In this document: positions 9,769-23,396 of the stretch, in pieces
Layout of the letters: every line of letters starts with the position of its first letter
Numbering within the stretch: position 1 is the first letter of the stretch
DNA from: Notospermus geniculatus
Taxonomy: Eukaryota; Nemertea; Pilidiophora; Heteronemertea; Lineidae
NCBI GenBank assembly: GCA_002633025.1
Contig: NMRB01001015.1
Coordinates: 14,862 to 78,861 of the forward strand
Direction of reading: 5' to 3'
Length of the DNA stretch: 64,000 nucleotides
Notes under the pieces: generated by a model
Seen by the model: only the letters and a program-made list of their open reading frames with translations
Told to the model about the DNA's origin: nothing
Database searches by the model: none
Made by a program: the position numbers and the translations under genes

Positions 9769-12354
9769 GGTCACGTACCTGTAATTCGTGGCCAATGCAT
9801 TTACCATTAGAAATGGCGAGATGCCTGTGCTCGTAGATTTGTCCCAGAGTTTCGTTGGAAGGAACCGTTCGGACACAACGTACCCCTAGCCTAATGCTTC
9901 AAACCGTAAAGTTTTCGTTGTGGGTTGACCATGATAATTTCAGGGTTTGGGGGTGCTGAAAATATGAGGGGTAATTTCGCACGATATTTCAATGCAGCCA
10001 CTCCATATCGGCGTAGTAATACACTTAGCCCACTGGAAAACAGGCTTATGATACCATCACTATCAAACTTTCCCAAAAGTTGAAAATTATTTTTCTCTTA
10101 ATTATTTCTGTGTCAAACAGAATATTTAAGTGCCTTTTACTCGATATTATCTATGATAAATGGAGAAAACTGGGTTTTTAAAGATCTACTTTTACCATGT
10201 AACCCCGCGCTGATTGGTCAATTCCTGGCACGTGACCTAATAGAAACGCGTTTCGCAAGCGGTTACAACGAATTGCACTTTTTTACAAAAAGCACTCAAC
10301 CGACAACATAACCGCACCAAAATATTTCGGTTTCGATCATCCAGAGTCGAAATATATCAAATTTAGAATTGTATCCAACCGGGGCAAAATCACCGGTTTT
10401 GGCCAAAAATTCACTTTTCGAGATCAGTCGTGCCATGATGATAGTTTGAGTCAATATCCGTAGCAGAAATAGCTTATTAAGGCATCAAACTTGACAAATA
10501 TAAATAAAATGTCAGCTGAGTGCCTCCTTGAGCACCCCCCCCCCCCGTTTACAGTGCCAGTCATTCACAGTAGGCCTAGCCATAAGAAGAGTCAGAAGTT
10601 GATCAGACATCATTGCAACAAGAGAGGAACATCCTATTTGGGAGCTAACCAGAGGGAACCGTGGTTTTAACCGGTTTCAACCGGTTTCACACGGTTATTT
10701 CAGTGAAGAACAGTGAAAAGATACTTCTTCCATAATTTAACTAAGTATGATCAATATCAGGACACATCTTCCTGCTTTTAGTACGGTTGAATCATGGATG
10801 GAGCGGAATTCCTGGTCTGGCTAATAGGTCACGTACCTGTAATTCGTGGCCAATGCATTTACCATTAGAAATGGCGAGATGCCTGTGCTCGTAGATTTGT
10901 CCCAGAGTTTCGTTGGAAGGAACCGTTCGGACACAACGTACCCCTAGCCTAATGCTTCAAACCGTAAAGTTTTCGTTGTGGGTTGACCATGATAATTTCA
11001 GGGTTTGGGGGTGCTGAAAATATGAGGGGTAATTTCGCACGATATTTCAATGCAGCCACTCCATATCGGCGTAGTAATACACTTAGCCCACTGGAAAACA
11101 GGCTTATGATACCATCACTATCAAACTTTCCCAAAAGTTGAAAATTATTTTTCTCTTAATTATTTCTGTGTCAAACAGAATATTTAAGTGCCTTTTACTC
11201 GATATTATCTATGATAAATGGAGAAAACTGGGTTTTTAAAGATCTACTTTTACCATGTAACCCCGCGCTGATTGGTCAATTCCTGGCACGTGACCTAATA
11301 GAAACGCGTTTCGCAAGCGGTTACAACGAATTGCACTTTTTTACAAAAAGCACTCAACCGACAACATAACCGCACCAAAATATTTCGGTTTCGATCATCC
11401 AGAGTCGAAATATATCAAATTTAGAATTGTATGCAACCGGGGCAAAATCACCGGTTTTGGCCAAAAATTCACTTTTCGAGATCAGTCGTGCCATGATGAT
11501 AGTTTGAGTCAATATCCGTAGCAGAAATAGCTTATTAAGGCATCAAACTTGACAAATATAAATAAAATGTCAGCTGAGTGCCTCCTTGAGCACCCCCCCC
11601 CCCCCTATACAGTGCCAGTCATTCACAGTAGGCCTAGCCATAAGAAGAGTCAGAAGTTGATCAGACATCATTGCAACAAGAGAGGAACATCCTATTTGGG
11701 AGCTAACCAGAGGGAACCGTGGTTTTAACCGGTTTCAACCGGTTTCACACGGTTATTTCAGTGAAGAACAGTGAAAAGATACTTCTTCCATAATTTAACT
11801 AAGTATGATCAATATCAGGACACATCTTCCTGCTTTTAGTACGGTTGAATCATGGATGGAGCGGAATTCCTGGTCTGGCTAATAGGTCACGTACCTGTAA
11901 TTCGTGGCCAATGCATTTACCATTAGAAATGGCGAGATGCCTGTGCTCGTAGATTTGTCCCAGAGTTTCGTTGGAAGGAACCGTTCGGACACAACGTACC
12001 CCTAGCCTAATGCTTCAAACCGTAAAGTTTTCGTTGTGGGTTGACCATGATAATTTCAGGGTTTGGGGGTGCTGAAAATATGAGGGGTAATTTCGCACGA
12101 TATTTCAATGCAGCCACTCCATATCGGCGTAGTAATACACTTAGCCCACTGGAAAACAGGCTTATGATACCATCACTATCAAACTTTCCCAAAAGTTGAA
12201 AATTATTTTTCTCTTAATTATTTCTGTGTCAAACAGAATATTTAAGTGCCTTTTACTCGATATTATCTATGATAAATGGAGAAAACTGGGTTTTTAAAGA
12301 TCTACTTTTACCATGTAACCCCGCGCTGATTGGTCAATTCCTGGCACGTGACCT
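9769..12354. repeat. Tandem array M-S-M-S-M: 470-bp inverted-repeat element separated by 588-bp spacers, period 1058
   Basis: Three near-identical copies begin at 9769, 10827 and 11885, exactly 1058 bp apart. The third stops at 12354, which is also the end of an internal element. That element (9769-10238, 10827-11296, 11885-12354) starts GGTCACGTACCTG and ends CAGGCACGTGACC-like (CTGGCACGTGACC), an imperfect inverted end of roughly 28 bp that also includes GGCCAAT / CCAAT. The two full units differ at only a few bases, for example TATCCAACC against TATGCAACC and the length of a C tract. No protein is encoded; the repeated 61-codon minus frame is incidental. Confidence 0.9.
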
Positions 12355-13551
12355 GTTGAAAAGCGTTTGTAGCGATGTTGTTATTTCGCAACGCCGGTTC
12401 AGTAAAGGGTCCTGTATGGAACCTCTAACCCCACACAGGAGTGGAAAATTGATGGACAAAACACCCTGTCCTCTGCTTGCGTCGTTTTCGTACATAGAAA
12501 TTTAAGGAATTCAATGTTTATTATGAATCTAATATCAGAAAAAAAACGTGATAATGTGAAGGTCAAGGTCAAAAAACGTCAACGTAAAATTTGTCTCCCG
12601 TCGATTTCGACTGGTTCATCTTTGCCGCGCCACTCCCGCGGCGCTATGTCCGTTCTGTAGACTGGTTCCCGCCTTTGCCACTCCGGAGACCAGTCTATGC
12701 GTTCCCCAACCAACAGTCGCGCTGCGGGAATGGTCGATTTGTGTTTGTGATTTATCAATCTTAAACAGGAAATTCGTTAATTAAAGTTTAATGTACCAGA
12801 AGCTTTACGTCAGCGCGCCAGATATAAATGACAACGTCGTCTGCAATATTAATCAGTTGTTGGAATACAACACCGTTTTCCTAATTAATGCACGGTACTC
12901 ATATGCCGAGTTTTTCTTCCATATTTCATAACTATAGCCGTCAACCATGAATCACGGGCATCAAGTTTGCTGAGAAGCTGATCTTGGCTTTGTTTGGCAA
13001 TTTTTAGGTTGAGGTACGTTATACACAGTTTGAAGAATCTATATTGACGGACTAAGACGAGTCTTCGATTGTCACGTGACTATGACGTCACTGCAGGCAG
13101 TACAACCGCCTGCTCCGTGCGTTACTGAAAGCGTCGGTTCTCCAATCAAAGCTGTCCGGAACCCAGAAGTTCTGAGCTGGCAGACGCTGATGTTGCCAAT
13201 GGCAGCTCAATCGGTCTTTTGGAATCGTACGTGTTCATTTGAAACAGAAAAAGCTTCTGTCGCCACGGGTCCAGGACTTTCACCTGGTTTGACTCTAAGG
13301 AAATATTATCCCAAGACTGATTCAAAACAGTATAACAGGGTAATTGCTGTTCATGGTCCACTGCTTTCCATTTATCAGGATATCGAATTTCGATCGATAA
13401 GTGAACAACAGTGCCGATCGATACCATCACGTATTCTGATAACAAATGGGCTGTTAAAAGCGATAGAAAAACACCCCACACCCCTTAAAATGGTGGTTAA
13501 ACTGGGATCATACTGCAGTTCCACATTTCGATGAGATAACCCTAGTTTTCA
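12355..13551. other. Intergenic stretch without supported gene
   Basis: Includes a 152-codon plus frame at 13076-13534 with no recognisable family, start context or splice support, and a local inverted pair around 12610-12700 (ACTCCCGCGGCGC-like). Confidence 0.35.
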
Positions 13552-13945
13552 CACTTCGACGCACGACCATCGGCGTCCGACGCGCGATCAAAATCTGGAC
13601 GCCGACTTCGCGGAGTTGATTCGTACTTCAGCGACGGCGACGCTTTATGAAATGGCTCAGGTAGTTACAGTCTCTCGATCGGACGCCGATCAAATCGCGC
13701 GACGGGGTCGGCGTCGAACGCAAGATAGCGCGTCGGTCGCCGGCGATGGCCGTGCGTCGAAGTATAAACTGGTCTATACGTGTACTCCAGCGTACTTCAG
13801 CGACGGCGACGAGTTATGAAACGACTCAAGTAATTACAGTCTCGCGATCGGACGCCGCCCATAAATCGCGCGACGGGGTCGGCGTCAAACGCATCGCGCG
13901 TCGGTCGCCGGCGATGGTAGTGCGTCGGAGTATGAATTGGGCTTA
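13552..13945. repeat. CpG-rich inverted-repeat element with duplicated right half
   Basis: The left end TTCGACGCACGACCATCGGC is matched in reverse by GCCGGCGATGGCCGTGCGTC near 13738-13760. The segment beginning TACTTCAGCGACGGCGACG occurs at 13624 and again at 13793, a 169-bp direct duplication with about 85-90 % identity by eye. Strongly CpG-rich against an AT-rich background. Confidence 0.65.
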
Positions 13946-15183
13946 TGTCGTTCAAAATGTTCCATAAAGTGATACAAAGTAACATATACTTACCACACCC
14001 CACATAGAAAGTTCTTGTCGCGAAGTACAAAATTTAATGACTGTGTAGGCCTATATTCCGATCGCGAATGACGACCCGAGAGGATGTGGTGAAAGTGAAT
14101 GCTAATTCGGATAATAACGTCACGATATACAAAAGGTGAACTACTTCAGCGCAACAACGGCGGAAAAAACAAAATAGCGACTAGGCCTAGGCCTACCTGT
14201 TCTTTCTAACAGAAAAGACGATATCCTTACACATCTTTTGAGAAGAATCATTTTTCTATAGGCTTAGAATATCAACAATAACCCCCTAGGAATATTATAT
14301 CTAGGCCCTATTCATTCGAGATGTAACTTTATTCCAGTATAGTATTTATGATCATTTGTGATCTAAATATTTTGGTAAACCTTTATGCCTGTCATGTAGG
14401 TTATGAGATCAATTTGAAAATTAGGTACCGACACACACAAAGCTGAGAAGTTATAAATTTCAAACGATCGATCCAGGAGTAGTCAGTAAGATCGAGCTAC
14501 ACCATTAGTTATTTAGACGCCAAAAATGTAAAACCGAACGAGTTATTTGCACAAGATTACCGCCTTAAACCAACCGGCACCTTACCAGACTTCGTCGTAA
14601 TTCTTAAAGTCAACAGAGAAATGAATTCAGCAAATACGACGAAATTGTTGCTTGTCTGTAAAAACAACTTTAAAATTTTTGTAACTGGTTTTTTTTAACC
14701 AGACTGTGGTATATCTAAAATTTGGTCTATATTCGTTCCAACATGCATCAATCAGAAACTCACGTGAAAGAGTTCGTTCTCAAGCTGTTGTTTGTGTGAC
14801 AGCCTGTAAAGCTTCAGCACAAGATCACTGGACGCCATTTTGAACCACCTTCTTACATCATCATGACGAAAATACTCCTTTGTGGTGGGCTGAAAAATAA
14901 AATAACACGGGTTGATTCAGATCGCATAAACTCAGACATATATTCGACCATTATACAAAAGCACCAATTGGTGCATTTAAACTTCTAAATTGGGGCCATT
15001 ATCATGAGAAGTGAGAGATTGTGACAATTCAATGAGTTAATTGAATCGATAGGTTGACGGCGACTGCATGGTTTGATATCGACATGAAAGACGTCAGCTG
15101 GAGAATAAAATTTGATGATGGTCATAAAATGATCATTTCGAAATGATCGCTTACGAAAGCTGAAGTAGAGGCTGTCACGAGAA
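13946..15183. other. Intergenic stretch without supported gene
   Basis: AT-rich; no frame above 90 codons with support. Confidence 0.35.
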
Positions 15184-15462
15184 CGCTGCTCCACGTGAGA
15201 GGTTTTTCGCGGTAGCTGGCTCTCTATGGGCAACTCATGCCGCCGCACACTCAATCATTCAGTGGTATCGGCCTCAAAACAAACTTCTCTCCTTCCGATT
15301 ATGAGTTTGAGGCCGTTGCTCCGAGCGTAATGTCGCCGAAGAAAACTGAGAAGCCGCTGTGGGCGTCACTGGTCAAGGCATAAGCTGTAACGAACCAACA
15401 ATGGTGAATTGCCCATTGAGAGCCAACTCCCCGAGAAAACTCTCACGTGGAAGACGAGCACC
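15184..15462. repeat. Inverted-repeat element with about 60-bp arms
   Basis: The left arm 15184-15243 contains CTCCACGTGAGAG and GGCTCTCTATGGGCAACTCA. The right arm 15403-15462 reads in reverse CTTCCACGTGAGAG and GGCTCTCAATGGGCAATTCA. A related element lies at 45620-45790. Confidence 0.6.
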
Positions 15463-15919
15463 AACCCTGAGAAGAAGTTACTTACCGGTAGTATGCCCAA
15501 GGTGGATCCTCCTTGCGAGTTATTCACTCGCTTGGACCAAGAAGCACGACAATCTTTGATTGGGTGTCTGCCTGAGCAATGAAAGCGCGATCACCTGATC
15601 ACGGTTCCTTGCTACTGAATTGAACTCGTGGCATAGAATTACATGAGCAACAACGCCAAGGCATCGCTACACTGTTGCATTCGTTTTTACCATTAGTGGT
15701 ATTGGAAAAGTGAAATCGATCCTTTAGACGTGGGAGCAACATATTTTCACGCATTAACTATTTCCGACCTAGAACACCTCAACGCACACAGGCCTTGATT
15801 TCAATCCTGGCGGGGCGCCACCTTTTATCTGAGTGTCCTCAACAGTTTCGTTCACACCACTCCCGCACCGACGAAGCCAACTCTGTTTCTTCTTTTATTC
15901 TGTTCACACCAGTTTGCCG

Positions 15920-16170
15920 CAGAGAGAAGACATTATTCTGTCCTTTTCCTGTTCACATCTGCATGGCCTAGAGTGAGACCAGCTGTTGTCTTCTTTCATT
16001 TCTGTTCACACCTACGTGGCCTAGAGCGAGGCCAGCTCTTGTCTTATTCATTTTCGTTCACACCTGCATGGCCAAGAGTGAGGCCAGCTGCTATCCTTCA
16101 TGTCCATTCACACCTTCATGGCCTAGAGTGAGGCCAGCTGTTGTCTTCCTTCATTTCCGTTCACATGACG
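15920..16170. repeat. Minisatellite, about 58-60 bp unit, roughly 4.5 copies
   Basis: Successive units carry TTCACACCTGCATGGCCTAG, then AGTGAGGCCAGCTGTTGTCT. Copies diverge by about 10 %. Confidence 0.8.
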
Positions 16171-16950
16171 CCAACTGTTCTCTTTCTCTAAATTCTTTTA
16201 CAACTGAGCTGATAACTTTCATCGGTCTGAAAGCAAGCTGAGAAGATTAAATTATATACTCAAAATTATTTTTCTTTATTATTTTAAAAAAATCATTGAG
16301 ATGCACGCTAACAGTATTTACATAGTAAGTCACATGTTCTCCTCTGTCTAAGGTTAACAGGGTAGGCCTAGCAGAAGAACTTGAATCTCTATACAGAACC
16401 ATATGAATACTGACAACTACAGGGTATGATTGAGGCCATTCATTTAAGAAGGTATGAGGCGAGGAATCAAACCAAAATAAATCAGTATTTCTCGTTGTAC
16501 ATGAAGGCCAAGATGAAATAATCACATTTTTTTAAAGATATGAGCAAAACTTGGCATATACATGTACCTATACTTAATAAACAGCCTCTCTCGCCAACAT
16601 TTTATAATACCCACCGGCTGCTCTGAACCCTTACAAGTGGCTTAGATGTTTCTTATAGCACCAGGATGCCCGAGTCGTTCTGAGCATCAAGTACCAACAA
16701 GCCAGTTTTATCATTGAGGGACTGAGGTAGTTTAAGTCAACATCATTTCATTGCTACACTTGCTTGCTTGTGAGAGGCCTAGAAATGCTGGAGTGCTGGA
16801 GTCACGGCCAGGGTGGAAATAAGCCAACATATTTTTTCTGTCAATTCCCCCTCAGCCTAACATTTTATACGTACATGTACAATCATAAAGGATATGATAC
16901 AATAGACCTCTCAATTGAGGACACCCTTGAGCAGGACAGATGTCCCCTTA
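16171..16950. other. Intergenic stretch without supported gene
   Basis: Only short frames. The end, near 16905, carries CTCTCAATTGAGGACACC, a fragment of the CAGTGGAACC-family interior. Confidence 0.35.
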
Positions 16951-16955
16951 CAAGA

Positions 16956-17095
16956 GTAGCACGGTGGTGCAGTAACAAGGGTGTCGGACTTGTAACCAAC
17001 CGAGCGCGGGTTCGATTCCCGAGCAAGTCGCTACCTTGTTCTCTCAACAGAAGGATCAAGTGCTGGATGACCTGATCCTTGCGTTCCCCAGAGAG
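16956..17095 (+). repeat. tRNA-derived SINE head, tRNA-Thr(UGU)-like
   Basis: 16956-17034 resembles a tRNA. It has an A-box-like TAGCACGGTGGTGCAG, an anticodon-loop-like CTTGTAA and a perfect B box GGTTCGATTCC at 17009-17019. GTAGC at the 5' end can pair with GCTAC at the 3' end. The T arm is good and the D arm is poor. I read this as the head of a SINE followed by unrelated 3' sequence; a decayed tRNA gene is the alternative. Confidence 0.55.
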
Positions 17096-17099
17096 CATT

Positions 17100-20000
17100 C
17101 TGAAGGGACTGGGTTGAATGGTGAAGTCGGCTGATCACATCAATTGTCGTGGATATCAGACTACATTCCTAAACACCTATCTTTACCTGCACAATCAGTG
17201 TTCTCCACAGGATTTCCTAAAGTAGAGTGGTACCCTTGAAATTCCAGGATTTTCCATTATACTTTGCAAATTAAGATAGGGTGGTCACCAATTTAAGNCT
17301 TAGGTAGGGTGGTAAAATGCCAGGGTAGGGTGGGCCATCCTAACAAAAAGCCATGCGGAGAACACTGCACAATAACCACGAGGGTGAAGGGACATCAATA
17401 AACTTTCGACACTAAGATGAACACTTGAGGGGGATTTAGCCTGAAGAGCATGGAACCATTTAACAGAGGACACTCTGTACTTGAAGACTACACCTCCCGT
17501 AAAATACTGTCAAATGTGTAAAGAGAATTTCCCTTATGTACAAGTGTCCCCAAAAATGTGCCTCTACTGGTCTTAGTTCACGGTTAACTGAGATAAAATG
17601 GATCAAGATTTGTGTTGACATTCTGAAAGACAGTGTTTTTGAATGAGGATAGCGCAGCCAGCACATGGGGGTACTAAACACAAGTGACTACATGTACAAT
17701 GTCCTGTTCAAAACTAGATAAGAGAGTCCTCTCTTATCTATTTTTGGTTCTATTCAAATTCTCATAAAACAGCAATCGAAGGCTTACTGTTAGCAGATGT
17801 TGAACAGATATCTGGAGAAATTCAGGTAGTTTCCATGGCAACACGCATATTTACAAGTACAGTAGTGTGACACTTATACCTTTATACTAACATCAAAACC
17901 TCAACCGAAGTGAACTTAAAATGATACACTGGGACAGATAATTGGTATCACAAGTATGCAGTAACACACAGAGTTGGATTTCTAAGGAGTGCCATCTAAC
18001 AGTGGAACGAAGAACTACTGCCATGCAGTGGTAAAAGCCACATCTCTATTACAACCAGTGGGAGTGCGGTTGATTAAGTAATTGATTACTTCCTACACTA
18101 CAGTGTACTTGGTAGTACATGATAGAGCTGTTACTTTAAACAGCCCTCCTCCCACTGGTCACAAGTTGTGACACTGCCTTATACAATTGCAGAGCAGACT
18201 ACTGGTAACACCCAGTTAACAACATGAATGTTGATACATCACAAGGCGAGCAGCAACTGTCACAAACACGATATCATAATTTGTTGTTCATTTCTAATGT
18301 GGTTACTTCAAGATGATTGGTGACATTGTACTATACAAACACTGTATGCAGTGCGTGGGGAGGGAGTGGAGACTGAGAGGAGCGGGCAACACAGATAGAT
18401 GAACATCACGTTATGCAGGGAAATGACATGAAAGGGTACACAAGTTTCACAGATACAAACGTTGTAGGATGAAATATGTCTGCAATTTAAATGGTACAAC
18501 TGTGATACCGTGCACAACAGCAGATACAATAGCCATCTTGACTAATCAAGGCCTCCGGTCACTCCGCCCTTCGAACTACGCTCCCTTCACCCTTGACGAC
18601 CACCGTTTGTCATCCTGCTCGCAGACAGGTCGTTCGATGGACCGCACACACCCTCACCACTGTCAATGATAAATGCGTGTAATCCAATGTTTTGTGAATA
18701 AAACATGCATTAACGTATTAGATTATTCTTCATTTTGAGATTTTCATCGATCCAAACCTCACAATGTTCCTATCTTCGTCATAAACCGCGCTTTCAGTAA
18801 TGTTTGGCTGCTTCCGCCGCCACGCTCATGGGCGGCAAATGCGAGCGATAAATGCTACGGTGGTCGGCAAGGGTGGATGGAGCGATAGTAGGAGTGACAG
18901 GAAGCCTTGGTTGGGCAAGATGACAATAGCGACATACAGCCATTTCTGTGAAGGCCCGGGGTACATCAAAAGATTTTGCCTGATTTACTCGAGGCAATGG
19001 GTCACATGAATAAAGACTAGTACATGTACGTAAATGCTTTTGCTTGAATTTTGCAATACAAATGCACTAGGCAATGCTGTACAAATCTGAAGTAAAAGCA
19101 TTCGCTAGTCTTTATTCATATGACCCCACAGCTAATGCACTTTTCACTTTTTTGGCAACTAGCGACCTAGTTTCAATTACACGCAAGATTGTCTGGATAG
19201 GCCTAAAATGTTTTAGGTATTCATTATTGCTGAAACAAATAAGACATGATTCCACAGAAACATCATCAACATCAACATCCGAGGGACAGGTATTATGCAA
19301 AATGTGACATCATCACGTAGGATAGACATGATTGTGAATAACATACCTTGACATGCGTGAGGACCCAATCGCTACGGCGACTGTAACCATAGCAACAAGT
19401 CGCATGGTCACAACAATACAAAATGTGACCGAGATGTCTACAATATTATCGAGCCTAATATCTGGGTGGCACATATACCGCAGATTTATAACAATATGAA
19501 ACACACATAAATAATAAACCCAATCCAGTGAATTCACTATGTAAATACTAATTTCTCTCTCAACATCACTTTCCTCTCCACTACCTTATTATTTGCTAAT
19601 TCCATCGGCTAACACCTGAAAAAACTTGAGCGAACAGGGCAACATAAACATCTCATGATTTCATCTACCGGTACACTAATGTTGTCCAATCTATGATTTT
19701 GACATTTCCAAAGTCCATTCCTCAATAGCTGTTGGAGGTACACTCACACTGATGACGTTGACAAATATACCGTGGTTGAACAACCATGCATGGAATACTG
19801 CTACATTCTGAATCAGAAAGAGTGACTCTCCTTGTTTCTATAGAACACTTTCACAAACGACTCACTTAGAAATACTCAGGGTTAAAATATACCTGCCGAA
19901 AATGAAAATAAAACATTTTGTGGCCTGTGCAAGAGTTCGAGTAGTATGTACGTGTTTTTGCGCTATTTTCTAAAGAACGACACCGTCACTTAAACAATAT

Positions 20001-20600
20001 CATCAACTGTTGAACCTGACATATAAATTTGGAAGGCGATACCACATGTAACATTTAACTGTGAAAATCAAAGACACCGAAAATGCCCCACGAGGCTTGA
20101 TCTATATTTCTAAACAAAATATTTCTTGCAGAAGCCAAATGTACACTGCGTTACAAGAGTCACAAGAAAACATATTATTTATGGACTGTCAATACTGAAC
20201 ATGAACTGACACCGAAACAAACTCACTTCCCAACCAACCTGTCTAAAATTTAACATACAAATAAACAGATATTTTGGAAACCTATTGCGATAAATCCTCT
20301 CCAAATCACAACGACACCAACATTGAAATCTGTTACATAAAAACTTTACTCTTCCAAAGATCATGGTGAAATAATTTCACATTTAAAATATACATATTGT
20401 ACCAAAAATAAGTTAACTAGCTAGGAGTACTTCAGGTGCCCTTGACATGTCAGTGAAGGTCATCTTCGTGAACGGATGACATTGACAGGAGATGACGACT
20501 ACGACCTTGACATTCACTTGGCTGTAGAAATGTGACCTTGACCTTGACTGGCATTGTTGAAGCTCTATTTATAGCCTAAAACTTGTTGCCCTGGAAGGAA
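17100..20600. other. Long stretch without supported gene, partly DOLPP1 3' flank
   Basis: No exon chain was recognised on either strand. Short frames at 18469-18669 and 18800-19009 have no support. A small hairpin AGATAAGAGAGTCCTCTCTT lies near 17718. Confidence 0.35.
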
Positions 20601-20617
20601 TCCCTTCTTTCATATAG

Positions 20618-23396
20618 TCATTGAGACTTTCTTGACACTAGCTTCCGTTGTCTACTCCTAAAAGAAAAGAGGACAAATGATCACACAGCTACCACCAATG
20701 TCAAATTTTCTTGGCCCTGACACTGTTCAACTCAGGGAAACATGTATCATGAACTTATTTTACAAAGAAAATCTAATAACATCAATCTACCTGGCCTCCT
20801 GTCTTGAAGATGTATATTCAAACCACATGACATTTGGTATCAAAGTTGAGTCTCTAATCATCATGAATTCTGATACTGGCCTGAAAGTAGAGACAACCAT
20901 TAAAGTCATTTTTATTCGACATTTCCTTGGTTACAAAAATAGCTATTCAAATGGCAAGTCAGAGTTCATACAGAGGTTATACAGGAAGGCACTTACCAAG
21001 AGGCTACCATTGGGAAGAAAGGAGTAAAAACTAAATGTACAATTAAAAACCAAAGTGTTCCAAGTACGAGTCCAGCTAAGGCTCCAAACACCACTTGACT
21101 AGTCGAATGATAACCAAGGTATACCCTGAAACAGAGAGAAGACAGATATGGTCAGGAACATTCTGGATAAACTACTGGCTGGAGAGGTACACTGTAGCAA
21201 TCATTGCACGATGTTACGTTCTGTATTTCCAGTCTAACATACAGCACGGGCCTAATCTTCTACCATGCATGATTTCTTTATAGCTGAGTGGTTCACGTGC
21301 ATGGCTTGCAATTCACTCTACCCATAGACGGGTTTTAGACCAGCAAGTGGCAGCAAGGAAAAAGGAGACACAAGACATGCAGAAACGACTTTAAAACGAA
21401 AACCGATCAAGTAGAGGCATGTCTGTACAGTCAATAGAGACAGATAATACATGTATACTGTTATACCATTCCCATCGTACTGCAATATTATTTTTCGTAC
21501 CTACTATATCCAACTAAAAATGCTAGTATAAATGTCAGTAACGCTAAAGCAAACTTCCAAAGGTCTTCAATGATACTGTAATTCCTATGGACTCTGAAAA
21601 ACAAGAAGGAATCTGTATCATCAACTGACAGCTGCAAAATACTGAATTGAAAGATATTCAATGGAAAGTGCTCAGTCAGAGCTTTCCAATGAATACCTTT
21701 ATGACGGGTTTCAGGTAACTCCCAAGGTTTTCACACACCGGTACTTTAATTTATGACAAAATAAGCCTTGCCGTGCAAGGGTTATTACATTCCTCACAAT
21801 TGGAGCTGTCAGTGAGTTGACCAATAAGACGTGTCACTATGGCCCAATTCAATGCATACAGCGGACCCATTCATTCTTGATCGAGCACCAATCAGATGGA
21901 TTTTTCTGTGTATTGGTCCACTAGAACTTTGCTGCCATCTTTTGGCAATACGTGCGGCTGACTGCTCCTATTGGACGGCTCGACACTTACCTAATGATGA
22001 GAAAGAATGATAGGTAGGTGGCGTAGAACCACATGAATTGTGCATGACTTGAAGGCATTCCATACTCAGTGAACACGGTCTCTCGATCTGAAGATAACCA
22101 GATGAGAGAAGTCTCAATTATAGACGAGAACTGGGATGAGATCATCATATGATTAGCATCTGCTGTTTACAAAAAGATGAAGTATTATGGTGTACAGGAG
22201 TCAGTGTGAAACTGAATGAGTTTCAAACTGGAGAGAGTTGATCATCATCGTCAACACTTACCCCTCTTTGGTCGGTAATCTTGTATCAGATGTTTTAATA
22301 CCAAGTTCACCAGTTCATTCAGCAGTAAACCACAAAAATAAGAAATCTGAAATTGAGACAAGCTTTCTGCAGGAAAGGAGAGAACGAGACATTTCAGACG
22401 ACAATATAACGAGTAGTTTTATTGACTGGGCTCTCTGGCTGGAGAAGGTCACATTTGAGAGGTAGGCCAGTCACATTTTGTCTGTTAAAGTTCATTGATA
22501 TGGAAATTGGTATCATTCCATGCATCCAATCTGGATCAATCCCTGAAGATATGAACAAACGATGAGCAAAGTGTTCCACGTACAGTGTGCAAATCTCTCC
22601 TGAACAGAATGAGTGTGATAAAGCCAACCATGATGAAAATTGGAAGGAGGCTGAGCCAGGCTAAACCCATCCCAAATATATCACCTGAAAGTAGAAAATA
22701 GAACGTGATATGTGGTCATTTTTTGTGTGTGAAGTCTGTCATCCAAACAACATTAGGCTAACAAGGAACAGTACGTCTGTGGCCAATAAAAGTCAAGCTT
22801 GGGGCCCTATAGACTAGTCCTAGGCCGAAGGGCCAATCTAACGTGCCAGCCTTACCAGGCATCATTGGCCGGAAGAAACTCCATGGCGGTGCCATGCGGC
22901 ATGATGCGCATGGCGTAAGCTTACGGTAGCCGCCTAAGCCTATTTAGGATAGAAGGCCCAATCCGTCGACCACCTTTTTGACTTTTTTGTTTCGAGTTCG
23001 ACTTTGTCTTGTTGCATATTATTTTACAAGAAAAAGACTGTTCGTGGTGTTTGTGAAAAAATACATGAATGCAATGTTAGGCCTACACGATGTAGGTAGG
23101 CCAGCCTATGCCATGTATGCACACGCAGATTTAGCTCAGCCAGTGCATGCAGTGCAGTGCATTTGTACATGTGTACGAGACGAGGCGTGTCGCCTGTTTT
23201 CTACTGCCAAACACTCGACTTCCGCACCAGTTTAGAGAACGGTGGAGACATCGATGGGTCATGTTTATGTTTCAAATTTACCTTTCGGATATTCTACATG
23301 AGTTAAGGAAATTGCTTTCCATTTTATATCGGCGCCAGATGGATTATCATTCATAATTTCTTGGTTTTTGAGGACGTTCTCTACATCGTCAGCCAT
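20618..23396 (-). CDS. DOLPP1: Dolichyldiphosphatase 1 (PAP2 family), complete, 249 aa
   Basis: ER-membrane phosphatase that removes one phosphate from dolichyl diphosphate in the ER lumen, recycling the lipid carrier of N-glycosylation. Eight exons join in phase: 23282-23396, 22584-22684, 22262-22346, 21991-22087, 21501-21593, 20997-21125, 20791-20880, 20618-20657. The start [10 protein letters not shown] is chosen because the upstream in-frame Met extends a poorly conserved tail. LTHVEYP after the start matches the family. All three phosphatase motifs are present: K90-x6-R97-P98 (KHLIQDYRP), PSSH at 112-115, and S163-R164-x5-H170 (SRVYLGYH). Several hydrophobic segments fit a multi-pass protein, and the C-terminal RQRKL is family-like. 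Length is close to the human 238 aa. The 7SL RNA gene starts 0.4 kb upstream on the other strand. Introns hold no obvious mobile elements. Confidence 0.95.

Noticed and set aside
9891-10076. 61-codon frame repeated three times at 1058-bp spacing as a conserved peptide gene
   Set aside because: It is carried along by the tandem array; no coding signature independent of DNA identity.
13076-13534. 152-codon plus frame as a gene
   Set aside because: No family resemblance, overlapping antisense frame of similar length, no splice or promoter evidence.
16956-17034. Functional tRNA-Thr gene
   Set aside because: T arm and anticodon loop look right, but the D arm and the 3' part do not fold properly; SINE head is more likely.
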